This document shows, in pieces, positions 34,901-47,900 of a stretch of DNA of 64,000 nt. Below the pieces are notes generated by a model. It was not told the DNA's origin. It searched no databases and saw only the letters and a program-made list of their open reading frames with translations. Position 1 is the first letter of the stretch, and each line of letters begins with the position of its first letter. The DNA comes from Ottelia alismoides (taxonomy: Eukaryota > Streptophyta > Magnoliopsida > Alismatales > Hydrocharitaceae): positions 143,881 through 207,880 of the forward strand of contig JAZKJV010010525.1 in assembly GCA_037367405.1 (NCBI GenBank). The letters run 5' to 3'. Both the position numbers and the translations under genes were made by a program.

Positions 34901-35300
34901 CATACCAAGGGAGTGAATTGACAACACAAATCAACTCATCTGGAAAGGTCTCTCTGATCAGCTCTAAGTCAGGGAATCCTTTAACTCAATTCTAGAGAGC
35001 TGATCAATCACTACATTCCTGACTCCAAGTTTGTCCTTAATCTCCAAATCAAACTCTTGGAGTAACAAAGTCCACCTAAGAATACTCGCCTCCACATCCT
35101 TCATTTCCATGAGATACTTAATGGTTGAATGATCTGTATAAATCGTCACCTTAGATCACAAGATGTAAGACCTAAACTTCTCTAAATCCTAGAATACTGC
35201 GAGCATTTTCTTTTCGATCAATGTATAGTTTTTCTATGTTGAATATAAAGCTTTGCTCACATAGTGAATAATAAATGAGATATGATCTTACCGCTACTCC
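34901..35300 (-). pseudogene. G1 RNase H domain
   Basis: TIYTDHSTIKYLMEMKDVEASILRWTLLLQEFDLEIKDK (quoted in parts: the TDHS box near 35,130, LLQEFDLEIKDK near 35,060) and IDQLSRIEL close the domain near 34,985. The upstream part with HYVSKA-like and EKKML-like sequence near 35,210-35,270 is frame-shifted. It matches the G2 RNase H position and order. Confidence 0.88.
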
Positions 35301-35499
35301 AATACAACTCCTATAATAAAATCTGATGCATTAGTCATGATATTAAATGGAAGAGACCAATCCGTAGCCTACATATCAATGAGTTACAAATCTTTCTCTT
35401 AAGTAGCTCAAAAGTCTATAGACACGTGATCTACAATGAACTCGTTATCTTTCCTAAGAGCTCAGTCAATGGTCAAACAATCTTAGAAAAATCATGAAT

Positions 35500-36480
35500 G
35501 AATAGTCTATAAAATCACACATATCCTAGAAATGACCTCACTGACTTAATGTTGGTTGGTGGATCAAGTTTCTTGATCACATCCACATTGGCAGGATCAA
35601 TCTCCATTCCCTTCTTGGAGATAGCATGCACCAACACGATACCCTTCTTAACCATAAAATGGCACTTTTCCCAGTAGAGTATCGGATTCATCTCCCAACA
35701 CCTATGAAGAACTCATCCCAAGTGCGCTAAAAATGTCATATGAATCACCATGAACCAATAAATCACCTATGAAGACCTCCAGGAAATCTCTTACCATTTC
35801 TATAAACACGACAATCATGCACTGCTGAAAAGTACCTAAGACAATGCATAGCCCAATAGACATGAGCGTGAATGCGTATGTACAGAAAGTACAAGTAAAC
35901 ATGGCCTTTTTATGGTCTTTAGAGGTGATGGCAACCTGATTGTAGATGGATTGCCCGTTAAGAAAATATAACTCCTTCCCTATTAATCTTTCCAAAATCT
36001 GATCAATAAAAGGAAGGGGAAAGTGAACTTTCTTGATCGCAACATTCAGACGTTTGTAATCGACATAGATGCACCACGACATGGGTACTCATGTTGCAAT
36101 CTCAACTCCCTCCTCATCAATGACCGTCTGAATTCCCAACTTCTTCGGTCAACATGTAGGGGGCCACCCACTTAGAGTCAAAGATCAGGTAAATAAATCC
36201 TGCTCGACATTGTTTCTCAATCTCCCTTTTAAATACTTCTCGAAAATTTGGATTAAGTCTCCTAGGGAACTCACGGAAAGGTCTATCATTATCCTCAACA
36301 AAATGTGGTATGAACAGAGTATGTGGTTTATACATACGAGATCTGACATAGTCCAACCTATTGCCTTACGGTTCTTTTCTAACACTTCAACTAACTTAGA
36401 CTCCTATTCTATAGTCAACCTAGAACTAATGATGACATGAAATATATTCTTAGGTCCTGCAAGAAAAGAATACGTTGTAT
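35500..36480 (-). pseudogene. G1 reverse transcriptase, broken
   Basis: NRKAIGWTMSDLVCIN near 36,370 and SLGDLIQIF (frame-shifted PRRLNP box) near 36,250 begin the domain. WCIYVDYKRLNVAIKKVHFPLPFIDQILERLIG near 36,075-35,980 and YNQVAI near 35,935 follow. Next are a degraded MPFGLCNAP box (MSIGLCIVLG) near 35,860, then FLEVFIGDLLVHG near 35,780, where the catalytic MDD reads IGD. Loss of the first Asp of the catalytic pair and many frame breaks show an inactive copy. Confidence 0.88.
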
Positions 36481-36899
36481 AGGAGGTAATGACTTTAGTT
36501 ATAACAAAGTTGTATCATCAATCAAGTCTAGCTGAACTGGTGTTGAATCTGGTTCCATGCTGCATGAAGGTGGTGCTAACTCTATAGTACTGGCCACCAA
36601 CTAAACCAAAGAAGTAGTCGGATCGCCAAAGAAATGCAGTAATTCGACCAAAGACGTGTCTTACTCTAATTCTACTTCCTTTGACTATTCCTTAAAGATA
36701 GGAACTGACAGATCCGCAAAGATATCTGAGTCATCAAAGGAATATATAGATGATCTGTCTCTTAAGAAACCAGGTAAAACCTCGCAAGCTACATACTGTC
36801 CTATCAAGATGAGGGGATATCTCTTAGTTTTGTTGGGTTCTGTTTCCATACCCAACCATGATAACTAATCTACAATCTACCTCTAAGGATGAAGAGGAA

Positions 36900-37700
36900 T
36901 CTATACTTGATTCGGAATCAATTCTCTACCATTTTGAATGCATCATGTTAAGTTCCACTTCTTCGCCTAGAGATAGGAACTTCATCATCCCCTTTTAATA
37001 ATCGAACGAAGCTCCAATATTCCTAAGGAAAGGCTGCCCAATGATGATATGCGAATCTCTCCAATCATTGGAAATGTCCATTCCAAGGATAGTCAAGTCC
37101 ACTATGTAATCTTATCCCTCAATCGAGATGATAATATCCTTGATCTCTCTCTTTGCCTTCTTGATAGATTTATCAGCGAACTGGAGTAATGCTCTTTATT
37201 TTCTAAGTGGACCCAACTCTAGTTTTCTCATATAAGGTAAAAGGAAGTAGATTGATCGAAGAACCATTTATCTAAGAGAGTGCGTGTAAATGCAATGTCA
37301 TCGATATGACTCACCACATAGTGTGCTCCTAAATATCTTTTCTTCCTTGGTAAATATTGGTTCTTGAGACAATAAGTAGTGGCAACGGATAACACATGAG
37401 TCTTGACATAACTATTCAGTTTCTTCTTAGTAACCCTACTAGGTGTACAATGAATCTTCAAGTATTTATGAAAAGTAGGATGACTCGTCACATACTCATC
37501 AGATGTCACTTTCACCATAATATTGTCTTTACGAATCCTAACCATTTCAGGATCATCTTTCTGAATCTTTTTGACATCATGCTTTCCTGCCATAAGAACA
37601 CAAGGGAAAGTGATTGAATAAGCAACAAATGAATGTAAAGAATCTAAATCATACACAGAAGCATGCTTTTATTCCTCAAATCAGAGTTCTTCACAATTGA
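36900..37700 (-). pseudogene. G1 protease region, broken
   Basis: HKYLKIHCTPSRVTKKKLNSYVKTHVLSVATTYCLKN (boxes near 37,480-37,360) and LGAHYVVSHIDDIAFTRTLLD near 37,330-37,270 align with the G2 linker and the start of its protease. The catalytic DNG/DLG box has become DKWFFDQ after a frameshift. A GRPFLR-like box near 37,030 marks the end of the protease. Not functional. Confidence 0.8.
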
Positions 37701-38101
37701 ATCTTTTACATATAAGTTGGAATCAGAAATACATGTATCTACCAAAGAATGGGGAATGCCAACTGAATGTGCATTCTCCTCAACCAAAGGCTCAAGGTCC
37801 TCCATAAACTCTAAATCTTCCACGTGCTGTCATGATGATCCCGTAGTCCAAATCTTCGTCTTTCCTATCTTGGACATCTCTGCTTTATGATGAAGATGTT
37901 GCTAAAGATGACTAGACTCATCATCCTCCAAAGTCTCCTCAGGATGAACTTTAGAGTGCCTCGCCCGATCAGGTATGACCACAGTCATTCCACTCCTGCG
38001 TGAAATGTGATGTATACAATCAAATGGAAAGATCTTGTGCTTAGATTTATGAGAATATGAGTAGTATACATGATCATGTATCTGTTGTTGCTGAGTCTTG
38101 T

Positions 38102-39817
38102 TCAAGCTGTTGGGGTTAGCTTGAACCTAGGCAGGAACGGATGTAGAAGATGCAATCCTCTTGTCGTGTAAGAGGGATAAGTGGTTGAGGTCAACCTGCA
38201 AATCATATACTTCGTTCCTATAGGAATGTAACTCCTCAAGAATCTACCTCTGGAAATATGTGGGACCTGGAGATGAATGTTGCTGTGAAGAAGGGTAGGA
38301 AGAAAGTGAAAACTAGACCTGGTGCTGCTGATGCTGGGAATGGTGCTGCATAGGTCGACCCTGCTAGCCCTGGTACTGTTGCTACCTCGGTGATAGGGAA
38401 AGGTAGGCTCCATAGCTCTGTGGTGCTGGAAAAGTTGTAGGGGTAAAAGATGTGTTGTAGAAAGTATGAGGACGTTGGTAAGAGAAACGGTCCCTATAAC
38501 TCCCCTGTCTGGCAGGGTCATGTGAACCACACACCATTTACCTCCCACACAGGGAAGGCTCCTCAGTAACTATCTCTATAGAAGATGGTTGCTGCTGGCA
38601 TGAATGGGTAAGAGGCTGGTCCTCTACCCATGGCTGGGGTGGCCCCAACATATGTTGGTCATGAATATGACGAACAAGGTACACATAAGCAACATATGAA
38701 ATCATGGAAGGTATCCTTATCTTAGACACCTTCTCAGAAAGCTTTGCCATCTGCTTCTGCAGTTTGGATAAGTTGATGTCTAACTCATCCATTCTCCTAT
38801 TAATGCTTTCTACAACTGTCAATTTATATGCAATAAGGGTCATGTTAGAAAGATCCACTATAGCCCTCACTCCCCCTCGAGGTAAGAGTGGTATGAGGGT
38901 CTCTATCTGAGCTATGCTAGTGGTCTGTTATTGGCTCGTCTCGACCATTCGCTCGAACACCTTCCAGATGGTGTCCACACCATGTAAAGTATAGCTGCCT
39001 CCACAAGAAGCACTAACCAAACCCTGCACCTAAGTGTTAAGACCTCTAAACAATATCTGAACCAAGACAAATAGATCCAAATCATGGTAAGGACATTTCT
39101 ACAAGAGATCTTTGAATCTCTCCCATGTATCACAGAAAGTTTCACTGGGAAGTTGGGAGAAACTCATAATATGCGAGTGCATCAAATTAGTTCTACTCAA
39201 GAGGTAGAACTTCTTCAAAAAGATGTCCTTGAATCGAATATAGGTAGTTATAACAACCCTCAGGTTCTTGATCTAGTAATTAGCCTTATCCTCTAAGGTA
39301 AAAGAAAGGACTTTGAGCCTAATGTAGTCTTGGCTAGCCTTAGGATGCCTAAGGTTAGAATAGACCAACTCAAAGTCCCTAAAGAATGAGTATGGTTCCT
39401 CGTTGCATTCTCGTGAAAATGAGGTAACAAACTCAAAAATTAAAGCTTCAACTCATATTCCACTTCAGGCTCAACTGGACTCAATCAATTGGTCATTTGG
39501 TATTGTCCAAGGTTGTCTGTCGCATCCATGGGTGCATCTATTCCCAGCTATAACTGTGCATGTTGTGCTCTCGTAAGAGATCCGTTTTGCTCAGAAGCTG
39601 TTAACCTAGCCATCACCATCTACATCAGGTCATCTCTCTCTTCCTCCTCTCTGTTCTGTTTCTTAGGAGGCATCATGAACAAGTCTTCTAAACCTTCATC
39701 AACAAAAGGATTTAAGTGAGATCTTGATGAAGATGATGAAATCAAGTCAATCTCACTAAAGCTGTGATCTTCCTTAGTGAGAAGAAGAAAGAAAGGGATC
39801 GATTGGGATGTAACCAC
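38102..39817 (-). pseudogene. G1 gag (Athila-like), broken
   Basis: A frame from 39,817 gives the Ser-rich N-terminal part. The conserved core follows in pieces: LSLLPHFHENAT near 39,430, FKDIFLKKFYLLSRTNLMHSH near 39,235-39,180, SFSQLPSETFCDTWERFKDLL near 39,170-39,105, KCPYHDLDLFVLVQILFRGLNTQ near 39,100-39,035, then SASCGGSY. The 38,870-38,538 part has a heptad-like stretch (INRRMDELDINLSKLQKQMAKL) and a Gln/Pro-rich tail. It matches the G2 and G3 gag order with more decay. Confidence 0.87.
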
Positions 39818-41440
39818 TCCTTAAGAATGAATCACTATATGTCGAATTGAAACAAGGGTTATTTCAAATTCAAGAAGGTCCATGAGAATAAGGTAGTTGG
39901 ACCTGTGAAGACGTGAAATTTGGATGGTTCAACAAAATATTTACGAAGTTCGAACAAAAATCTGGCCAATTATCCATCTTTGATTTTAAATAAGAGTATA
40001 GAAATGAGCATGCTCGATTTGCTCGATTCAAGAAAAGACCTAGTAACAATGGTGCATGTAAATGTGTGGAATAACTCACACAATACAATATAAACAAACC
40101 GCTTTGAATAGATTCACCAACCCAACACAAGAAAGTCGTAAGAGTTCGGCTTATTTATTATCTTGACAATTTTAAATTGGTGAATCAATATAGTCTTATA
40201 CAAGCACACATGGAGTCTCCTACTATACCCAGTTGAAGTAATATAATCCCTCAATTAGTGGAGTGATCTTTCGAGGATGTCAGGTTCAATATCACACCCT
40301 AAAAGGGACCTATACCTGCATATAATCAAAAATGTATTTATAAGGTCGGAGGCAACTACTTGTAGCTCCCAAAATCCGTAAGAGTCGGACCTAAGATATT
40401 TAGGGTGGAAGTCCAGGGTTTTGGGCTCTAAGCTTAGGGATACGTCCTCTCCCACTCTATTTGGGGGTAAGTACCTGCATATAATAAGGGTTTTACTTCC
40501 CGTAATACAAGGTTACTTCTATTCCAAATTATTTAAGTCAACTTGCATAATCTAGTTCTGATTTTAGAGTTGGTTATCACTTGAATTGTGACAACAAATA
40601 TCACCTAATGTACAATCCCTTTTCCTTTATTTCTAAATTGGCAAAAACCAAGGGATAAGATGGAAAATGGATTGTAGTCAGAAATCAATGATGCATGCAG
40701 TCGTTAGAGATACTCATAGTGATTCCCAACACTCTCCATGTAAACGTAAAATAGCATTATAAATATTACACTAAATGATGCAAGTCAAGAAAATCCACAC
40801 CTAAACAAGAGTTATATCAGCTATGAAGAATTCAGTTAAATTTGGCTATATAGAACGTAATTTACATGCATCTCGTTGAATCTCCTAAGATTTTTGTAAT
40901 TATGAATCTTATGAGATTAGGTGGCTATATTTGGAGCATAATGCCTGCACCTAAGTTGCCACTTAAGTCAAGAATTGCTCTCAACACAACAACACAGTGA
41001 ATAAAAATAAATAAAGAGGCCTCTTTTACATATGCGAGAAATCAATCAAGAAACACTATAAATAAGTAATTAATTAAAAAATAATTACTTAAACAAATTA
41101 CATAAATGATCACTACACGATAAAGTTATAATGCAAAGCTATTTAAGCATCTAAAAATCTTCTCAAGTCAATTGCTTTGTAGTCACTTTTATTGAAGCTC
41201 CAAGCTCCTAGCCCTCGCAGTCCTCTAGGCGTCATCAGATTCGTGATCCCTAGCATAAAACAATAAGAGTGTAAAAAATAATCTCAGAATAATTTAGGAA
41301 ATCAATGTAGCTAAAAATTATAGAAATTAAAAACTAAACACAAACTATACAACAACACAATACAAGAACTTAACTAAGAAGCTCTAAGAATCATAGGAAG
41401 AGAAAATCAATACTAAAATATAATCAAATAATGCGCGGTG
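39818..41440 (-). other. G1 untranslated leader
   Basis: About 1.6 kb between gag and the primer site. No protein frame was recognised on either strand. A (G/A)TATACCTGCA-type word recurs near 40,312 and 40,473. Confidence 0.6.
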
Positions 41441-41458
41441 TCTCTGACAACGGTGCCA
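41441..41458 (-). promoter_or_regulatory. Primer binding site of G1 (decayed tRNA-Asp type)
   Basis: TGGCACCGTTGTCAGAGA on the minus strand keeps the first 12 bases of the tRNA-Asp site except one, with changes at its end. It lies two bases inside the LTR edge at 41,461, the same geometry as G2 and G3. Confidence 0.85.
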
Positions 41459-41460
41459 TT

Positions 41461-44168
41461 TGATGATTGGCAAAATGACTAAGATAACATGCACTCATTG
41501 TAGCACGGGCCAATTCACAATCAATAGAATCAAGCAAATATCTCTGCGAAGAAGACTCGGTTTTTAATTTATAACCTAGGAAGTGCATGGTCGAACATGG
41601 GGACACTATAAATTATTTAACCATATTTAATGCTAATTAATTAACTAAGTAATTTCTAAATCCTAGGTTAAGCTCAATGCAACTACAAACAAAAAAATGC
41701 AATTTTTTTCAAGTCATTTTTTAATAAATTTAATTAACTTAATAAACAATCATACATCAAACAAACAAGGACATGTAACACAAAAATATTCTCCTGACAG
41801 TAAAGAATTACTTGTGAGTTAAATTAAATTAATTAAATATTAATTAGTGTCAGTCAGAACATATTCAACATATGAATAATTTAGATTAATTCAATATAAA
41901 GGATAAATAGTCAAAATATTTCCTCTAAACTTCAATGCATGAAAGATAGAAAAAAAATTGTGATCTAAATACACTAAACTAACGAAGATGAAACGTGACA
42001 TCATCAAATTTATTAAAAAGCAGAGTTTGGATCACAAGATATTGTCAATACAAGAAAGGGGCACATATGTAAGAAAACATATTTATTTTTATTAGAGAAA
42101 AGTTCAAAAAAGACTAAAGTGCAAATATAAGAATCCACTGATGTTATTCTGCAATTTTTCTAAATATGTAGGGACTTAACTGCAATATTGATAAATATAC
42201 GGGCTTCACTACAATTTCCTCCGGGGCATGTCCGTCTCACGTGACCAGAATGAGGTTTAGGCGAAGGCTCGGGACACGACGCTCTCCTATAATTCAGCTT
42301 AGGCTAGGATGCCCTGAAACTTTTGCCCAAAGCATTGCTTCGTATGGAGGCTTGGAGTTAATGATGGTCGTTGGATCTAATAGGAAGAGCCAGATCCAAC
42401 GGTCACTGTTGTTCTTGTTCTTCCCTCTCCGCCTCATGAGGTTGAGATCGGGCGGAGCTCCGATGGATGCCCAAGTCATTCTCCGTGCATCTTCACTAAA
42501 TTGAAGGTCGCAGGACCTTCCTGACATCATGGCGAGGCAGAAGAAGACATAATGGAGGTCATATGATTGCTGAATTGGTTCGTCGATGAAGGTACTTCAG
42601 TGGCCAAATTTGAGATCGAACCTCGTTAGAAATTCTGACCATTCAAGTTTGCTTTTCGCACCTGTGTTGGTTAGATACACAAAGCAAACAAAGGAGGAAA
42701 TTTTCTGAGGTTAATATGAGATGAAATGGCAGACTCATAGACGGTGAAGGATCGAGCCCTAAAGTGGGTCCTTTTTCGTGCAGAAGAAGAAGAAGGATCG
42801 AGATGGTCACATGTATGAAGAAGTGGAGGAGTTTGACTGGAATAAACATGTGGAAGATAATCTATCCATGAAGCTTTCCTGAGGTTTAGAAGTATGACAA
42901 GTACATAAGATATCTAGTTCTAATTCAAGGAAGCATCGATTAAATGAAGCTCATACATCTTACCTTGTATGGAGATGAAATTAAGATGATAATCCGTAAT
43001 GAATCTTGGCCTGATGAGGCTTCAAAAGCTCCTTGAATTACCTCTTAAAAAGGGCGGTGAACCTTAAAGCTCAAGCAACATCTGGAGAACTGATGCACCA
43101 TGAGAATTACCTCGTGGATTTTGCCAGCATCGAGCTCCGTCTTCGTTCGTCCTCATTACCTCTTTCTATCATAGAAGGGAAGAAGGTGGCTGGAAGGTCA
43201 TGCACGAAATGATGGATAGCCATTACAGAAGTGTAGGAAGGGATTTTGAGAAGGCAGAAGTTGATGACATAAGGTTGCCTCCCGTTGGTTTCAACCACGT
43301 GCAACCGATGATGGAAGTTGGAATGAGGGAAGTTAGAATATGCACGGGGATGAGGGAAGTTAGGGGAGTAAAGTAACTGTGAGATTTAATTGTAAGGATG
43401 GTTAGGATGGCTTGGAAAATATGGTGAAGTTGGGAAATTGGAGTTACCTGTGTCGCTTGGGCATCGTGGGCTAGAGGTTGATGAAAGCCAAGGACGGTTG
43501 GACCAAGATCCAACGACCCTAGTTTGGACATGAAAGAATGATCGGGATCCATCTGATCAAAGCGATCATACAACTCTGAAAAAGACGCCAGGCGATGATC
43601 AAGATGGACTTTGATTGGAGATCTAATGGCTGAAATAAAAAGATGCCAAGGATTAAAGAGATTGTGACATGTCAAGTTGACATTGGGCCACATGGCCCAA
43701 TGAGAATTTAGAGAAATGAATATATAGTATAATTTCACAAAGAAATAGTTAGAGGATGAATTAGGAAAATGGTAAGCATGAAAGCTGTAGATCTCGATGA
43801 GATCTACAGCTTTATAAGAAGTCAAAGAGAAATATGGTTATTTATACATAGATAATAATTAAACAAGTAAATAACACAAATAAAAAGATTTATTTTAATT
43901 TTCTTTTATTATTTTTTTGGATTTTTATTTTATATTTTATGTTAAGTTAAATATGTACAATATTATTCTAATTTTTATTTGATTTTTATAATAATTAAAT
44001 ATAACAAATAGTAGCACATTAATAGGTTATATAATATAATATAATTAAGGTTAATTATTTACAACACATACAGAGTTAACTAATGCTAAATGACAATGAA
44101 TCATGTTGAATTACTTAAGCAAGAGAGATAATAGATGTATTTTGTGATGATAAATCTAGGATATGTCA
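41461..44168 (-). mobile_element. G1 5' LTR (about 2.7 kb)
   Basis: The inner edge (TGATGATTGG in plus direction) is fixed by the primer site. The outer edge at 44,168 is placed where the minus strand reads TGACATATCCTAGATTTATC, which resembles the G2 and G3 LTR starts. A GC-richer middle (about 42,200-43,600) between AT-rich arms repeats the G2 and G3 layout. The partner 3' LTR is not in the window, so the outer edge is less certain. Open frames in the GC-rich part show no domain. Confidence 0.7.
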
Positions 44169-44984
44169 AAGCTCCAATGGATGCTCTGCTTCAACATTAC
44201 ACGTGAGAGAAGTAGGGGTGAGGTGAAGCTCTGAGCTTACATGGAAGATCGAAGAGAATGTTGTGATGGGTTGTGTGGTAGAAGACATGGCATAAAGTCT
44301 GGGGTTGAGGGTGGTTTAATCGAGTGGTTCGAGTTCAATCATGCTAAGAAGAACAATTATTATGGGGAGTGGGGGAGTCTAACATAGATCACTAGAAGAA
44401 GAAAGAGGAAGGATAAGAGGATATGCCTATAGATGTATAATACCATAGAAGGAGAGGGGGATGAGCAGTGGTTGCACAAGAGGTCAGGGCGGAAGGCTTT
44501 TTTTAAATGCAAAGTCAAACAATTGGATTGGATTTTGACTTAATCCGCGTTCAACCCAACTTTAACATATCGAAATATTTTTCGAATCTAATTTATTCCA
44601 TTATGTATTAAAAATCTAATTTGATCTAACCCATTTGATTACATACTGGATCAGAATGTTAATGCTTACATATTCTCCTCAAATATTCTACTCCCATGTT
44701 AATAGCTCTCTAGATTAGAGTATGGTTTGGCAATCTTGGTAGACATAAACAAAGAAACATTTACTGCAATATGCTAGATTTTTTTACATTTGTAATTAAT
44801 TATTCATTTTTTAGTTATAAGAAAGAAACCGACCTGGATCCACAGGAAGAATGATATGAAAGATGCAAAATTGAAATCAATACATTTGTTAGAAACAACA
44901 AATGGTAGCCAATCAATATACACGACTTAGAAATCTAGTTCAAATCCAATACAACACACGTCGTACTTAGGAAATGTATTCAAT
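44169..44984. other. Anonymous sequence between G1 and C2
   Basis: No gene or repeat recognised. Purine-rich around 44,370-44,470. Confidence 0.5.
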
Positions 44985-45245
44985 CGATCCTTTTGAACGA
45001 ATAGTGCTATTAGCTACTATATGAATTATATAAATATTCATTGACACATCTTTCGATGTCAAATATATAACAATGAATTTATTCACATAAAATTATCTTT
45101 TAATCTTACATTTCAAATTAATATAACAGTCATTGCTAAAGTTCTATATAATGACAATTGTCTTCTGACTTCTTCATTACAAATTTGTACTAGTCGTTGC
45201 TAATTAATAAAATATTTGATGATAAAGTCATTGTATAATGATTTC
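44985..45245 (-). repeat. Interspersed repeat, copy B (inverse, diverged)
   Basis: Read on the minus strand, GACAATTGTCATTATATAGAACTTTAGCAA through GAAAGATGTGTCAATGAATAT (quoted in parts) follows the same order as 6,485-6,620 in copy A. TAGTCGTTGCTAA at 45,190-45,203 is the kind of subterminal word seen in plant CACTA-type elements. Confidence 0.5.
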
Positions 45246-45492
45246 TACATAGATCAAACCATTCCCATATAACTACTAATTATTATTTATTTTTACACAT
45301 GATTTTTATAGTTCACAACTGATTTTCTTAAGGGGTTTCATTTAAGTTTATCCAGTGCACTCTCTTTCCTCCCATTTACGACATGATAAAAATATTTGAC
45401 TAGACAAATTTATTTACGCACCTGAGGTGTCGAAGCTGCTGAGATAGTTTTTTAGATTTCCAATTATTCATACCTAATTGTTCAACGATTAA

Positions 45493-45606
45493 TTTGATAA
45501 TAATCATTTTTTAAACCTTGGAGCTGATGTGACTCCGCTTATGGAGGATGTGGCATCGATGAACAATGTTTCGACTACAATGAGATCGATGGAAACAATG
45601 ACTTTG
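45493..45606 (+). other. Candidate exon or ORF end, left half, cut by C2
   Basis: An open stretch of 38 codons ends exactly at the C2 target duplication. Its composition is richer in GC than the flank from about 45,520. The reading is protein-like (ADVTPLMEDVASMNNVSTTM and a Met/Thr-rich continuation). Skipping C2 and one CTTTG copy, the frame continues at 61,650 for eight more codons to TGA at 61,674-61,676. No family recognised; chance cannot be excluded at this length. Confidence 0.3.
45602..45606. repeat. C2 target-site duplication, left copy (CTTTG)
   Basis: Identical to 61,645-61,649 and directly adjacent to the C2 LTR edge. Confidence 0.95.
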
Positions 45607-46254
45607 TGGTGAGAAATCGAGAGGTTCCCCTAACTTGTCCTGCAAAGGACGACTGCAGCAGAATATTCCCCACACGAGAATCGAGAAAAATAATCATAAC
45701 ATAATAATAATTCAACCACAGAGAGATGATAAATTTTACATGGAAAAGCCCTCCACGATGTGAGGGAGGGGAAAATCCATGTGGCACGATGACCCGTAAC
45801 AAATACACTTGACTAGAAAAATGAGAGGGCAAAATGTCCTCGATTTTGTTGCCCAATAAAACTGAGGCTCGGTTACAAGAATAAATAAGATAGCTGTCAT
45901 CTTGTACTTGGAGAACACGATACCGTTGCTTCTCCTTGTCACATGATGCCCCACCTCGAGAATGGACCTCCCTGGCAGCTTCTATTCGCGCCCTTGTGGC
46001 CTAACTCTTCGCACCTTGCACGGACTTGCTCCGCATGCCTTGTGTGGGTTACTTCTCTCCATGCTTGGGGAGAGAGAAGATAGGGAGAGATGCTTGAGTT
46101 GGGATGATCTCCAATACCATGCATGAGGTCTTAATTATACTACTCTTACCTCCTCTCTCCAATCATACTCCTACATGAAGTAGGAGTTCCCAAAGGGATA
46201 ATCATCTTTTTTCCTTTTTTTTGAAATTAATGGGAATGGATAATGTCCCCAACA
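45607..46254 (-). mobile_element. C2 3' LTR (648 bp)
   Basis: Aligns end to end with 60,952-61,644 with many substitutions and small gaps. In plus direction it runs from TGGTGAGAAATCG to GTCCCCAACA. A TATA-like TATAATTAAGAC on the minus strand corresponds to the box in the other LTR. The last base pair on the low side is TG, matching CA at the LTR end. Confidence 0.93.
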
Positions 46255-46267
46255 ACCTCCCCCTTAG
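46255..46267 (-). promoter_or_regulatory. Polypurine tract of C2
   Basis: CTAAGGGGGAGGT on the minus strand abuts the 3' LTR and would prime plus-strand synthesis. Confidence 0.85.
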
Positions 46268-46299
46268 TTCCTAATGTGGAGGTGTCTTCAAGAAGATGA

Positions 46300-47900
46300 C
46301 CACTGAGAGGTGACACCACTTAGCTCTGTACATAGCTGTAGTTTATCACGAGTCACAACCTTCGTTAGCATATCTGATGGATTGTTCATCTGTGTAGACC
46401 TTGTGTGTGGACCTTCTTCGGAATGAGTCAATAAATCTCTAACTCAATGATATCACATGTCTATAATGCTTTGTACGAGCATGGTGCATCGTGCTCTTGC
46501 TTGGATCAATGTGCTCTGGCTATCACAGAAAGTAATCGACTCACTGTCTTTGCATCCAAGTTCATCAGGAATCGTTGTAACCACAACACTTCTTTTCCTA
46601 CTTCTGCTGTTGCATTGTACCCGTCTTCAATCATTGAGAGTGCAATGCATTTCTGCAACTTGGACTGCCACGAAATCGCTCCCCTGTGACAGGTGAAAAT
46701 GTACCTGAAAGCTGATTCTCTCTAATCCACATATCTTACCATGGAAGCATCTATATATCCACAGTGTTTGGGATCTGACCTCCCAAACAACAAATACATA
46801 CTTGAGGTCCCTCTCAAGTATCTTAGAATCCACTTCACAGCTTCCCAATGATCCTCCCTAGATTCGATAGGAATCTGCTCACTACGCCCACTACATGAGC
46901 AATGCCAGGTATGGTGCAAACCATGGCGTACAAAAGGTTGCCAACTATGGATTGATAAGGAATCTTGGTCATCTTAGCTTTCTCGTCAAAAGTAGACGAA
47001 CATGTCTCTTTCGTCAACTTGAAATGAGCGGCATGTGCATGCTGACAGACTTTGCATTTTTCATGTTGAACCGCTCCAGAATGCGTTAAACATACTTCTC
47101 TCGTGACAACCACAACATGTGCTTCTTTCTATCATGAGTAATCAACATCCCAAGTATGTTGCTTGCCTTGCCCAAATCCTTCATCTCAAATTCCCCGGAG
47201 AGTTCCCTTTGGAGCTTTGCAATCAACCTAGGATCATGACCAACTATCAGCATGTCTTCCACATAGATCAACAGGATAGTGAACATGCCATTGGGAAGAC
47301 GTCAAACGTACACACATGGATCCGTTGTAGTCCCCTTGAAGTTCTGCTTCATTATGAAGGCATCAAACCTTCATGTAGCACCATCTAGGGGCTTGTTTCA
47401 AGCCATAGAGACTCTTTCCTCAACCTGCAAACCATATGCTCTTTCCCCTTCTCTTGGAATCCCTGTGGCTGCTCCATGTAGATCTCTTCATTCATGTCAC
47501 CGTGAAGAAAAGCCATCTTTACGTCCATCTGCTCTAACTCAAGGTCTAGGCTAGCAACAAGACCTAGCACCACTCTCACAAAATTCATCTTCACAACTAG
47601 TGATAAGATCTCATCATATTCCATGCTCTCTTTCTGGTTGAATACTTTCACAACCAATCTAGCCTTCTAATTTAGTTGCTTGCCACTGTCATCTGTCTTC
47701 AGCATTGTACATCCTTTATTCTTTAGCCGCTCTCTTCCTCCTGCAGGAAACTCAACAAGATCATAGGTATGATTTTTCTTCAGAGAATGCATCTCTTTAT
47801 TCATTGCAATTTGCCAATGATCTCTCTCCTTATGCTCTTGCACCTCCTCAAAAGTGCATGTCTCATCATGATCAATCAACATTACCTACTGGGAAGTAGG
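46300..47900 (-). pseudogene. C2 reverse transcriptase and RNase H, broken
   Basis: WQIAMNKEMHSLKKNHTYDLVEFPAG near 47,815-47,740 is the copia RT entry. KARLVVKVFNQKE near 47,660, LDLELEQMDVKMAFLHGDMNEEIYMEQPQGF near 47,540-47,450 and DPCVYV near 47,310 follow. The catalytic box reads YVED at 47,254-47,265 instead of YVDD, and then come SGEFEMKDLG near 47,180 and LSREKYV. RNase H pieces follow with frameshifts: ILRYLRGT-like near 46,830, GYIDASM near 46,740, and NRCNDSX-like remains to about 46,350. Breaks near 47,385 and 47,085 and many stops. Confidence 0.9.

Noticed and set aside
43223..43825. 200-codon minus-strand frame in the G1 LTR as a gene
   Set aside because: On the sense strand of the LTR but without any recognisable domain or counterpart in the G2 LTR; treated as chance.
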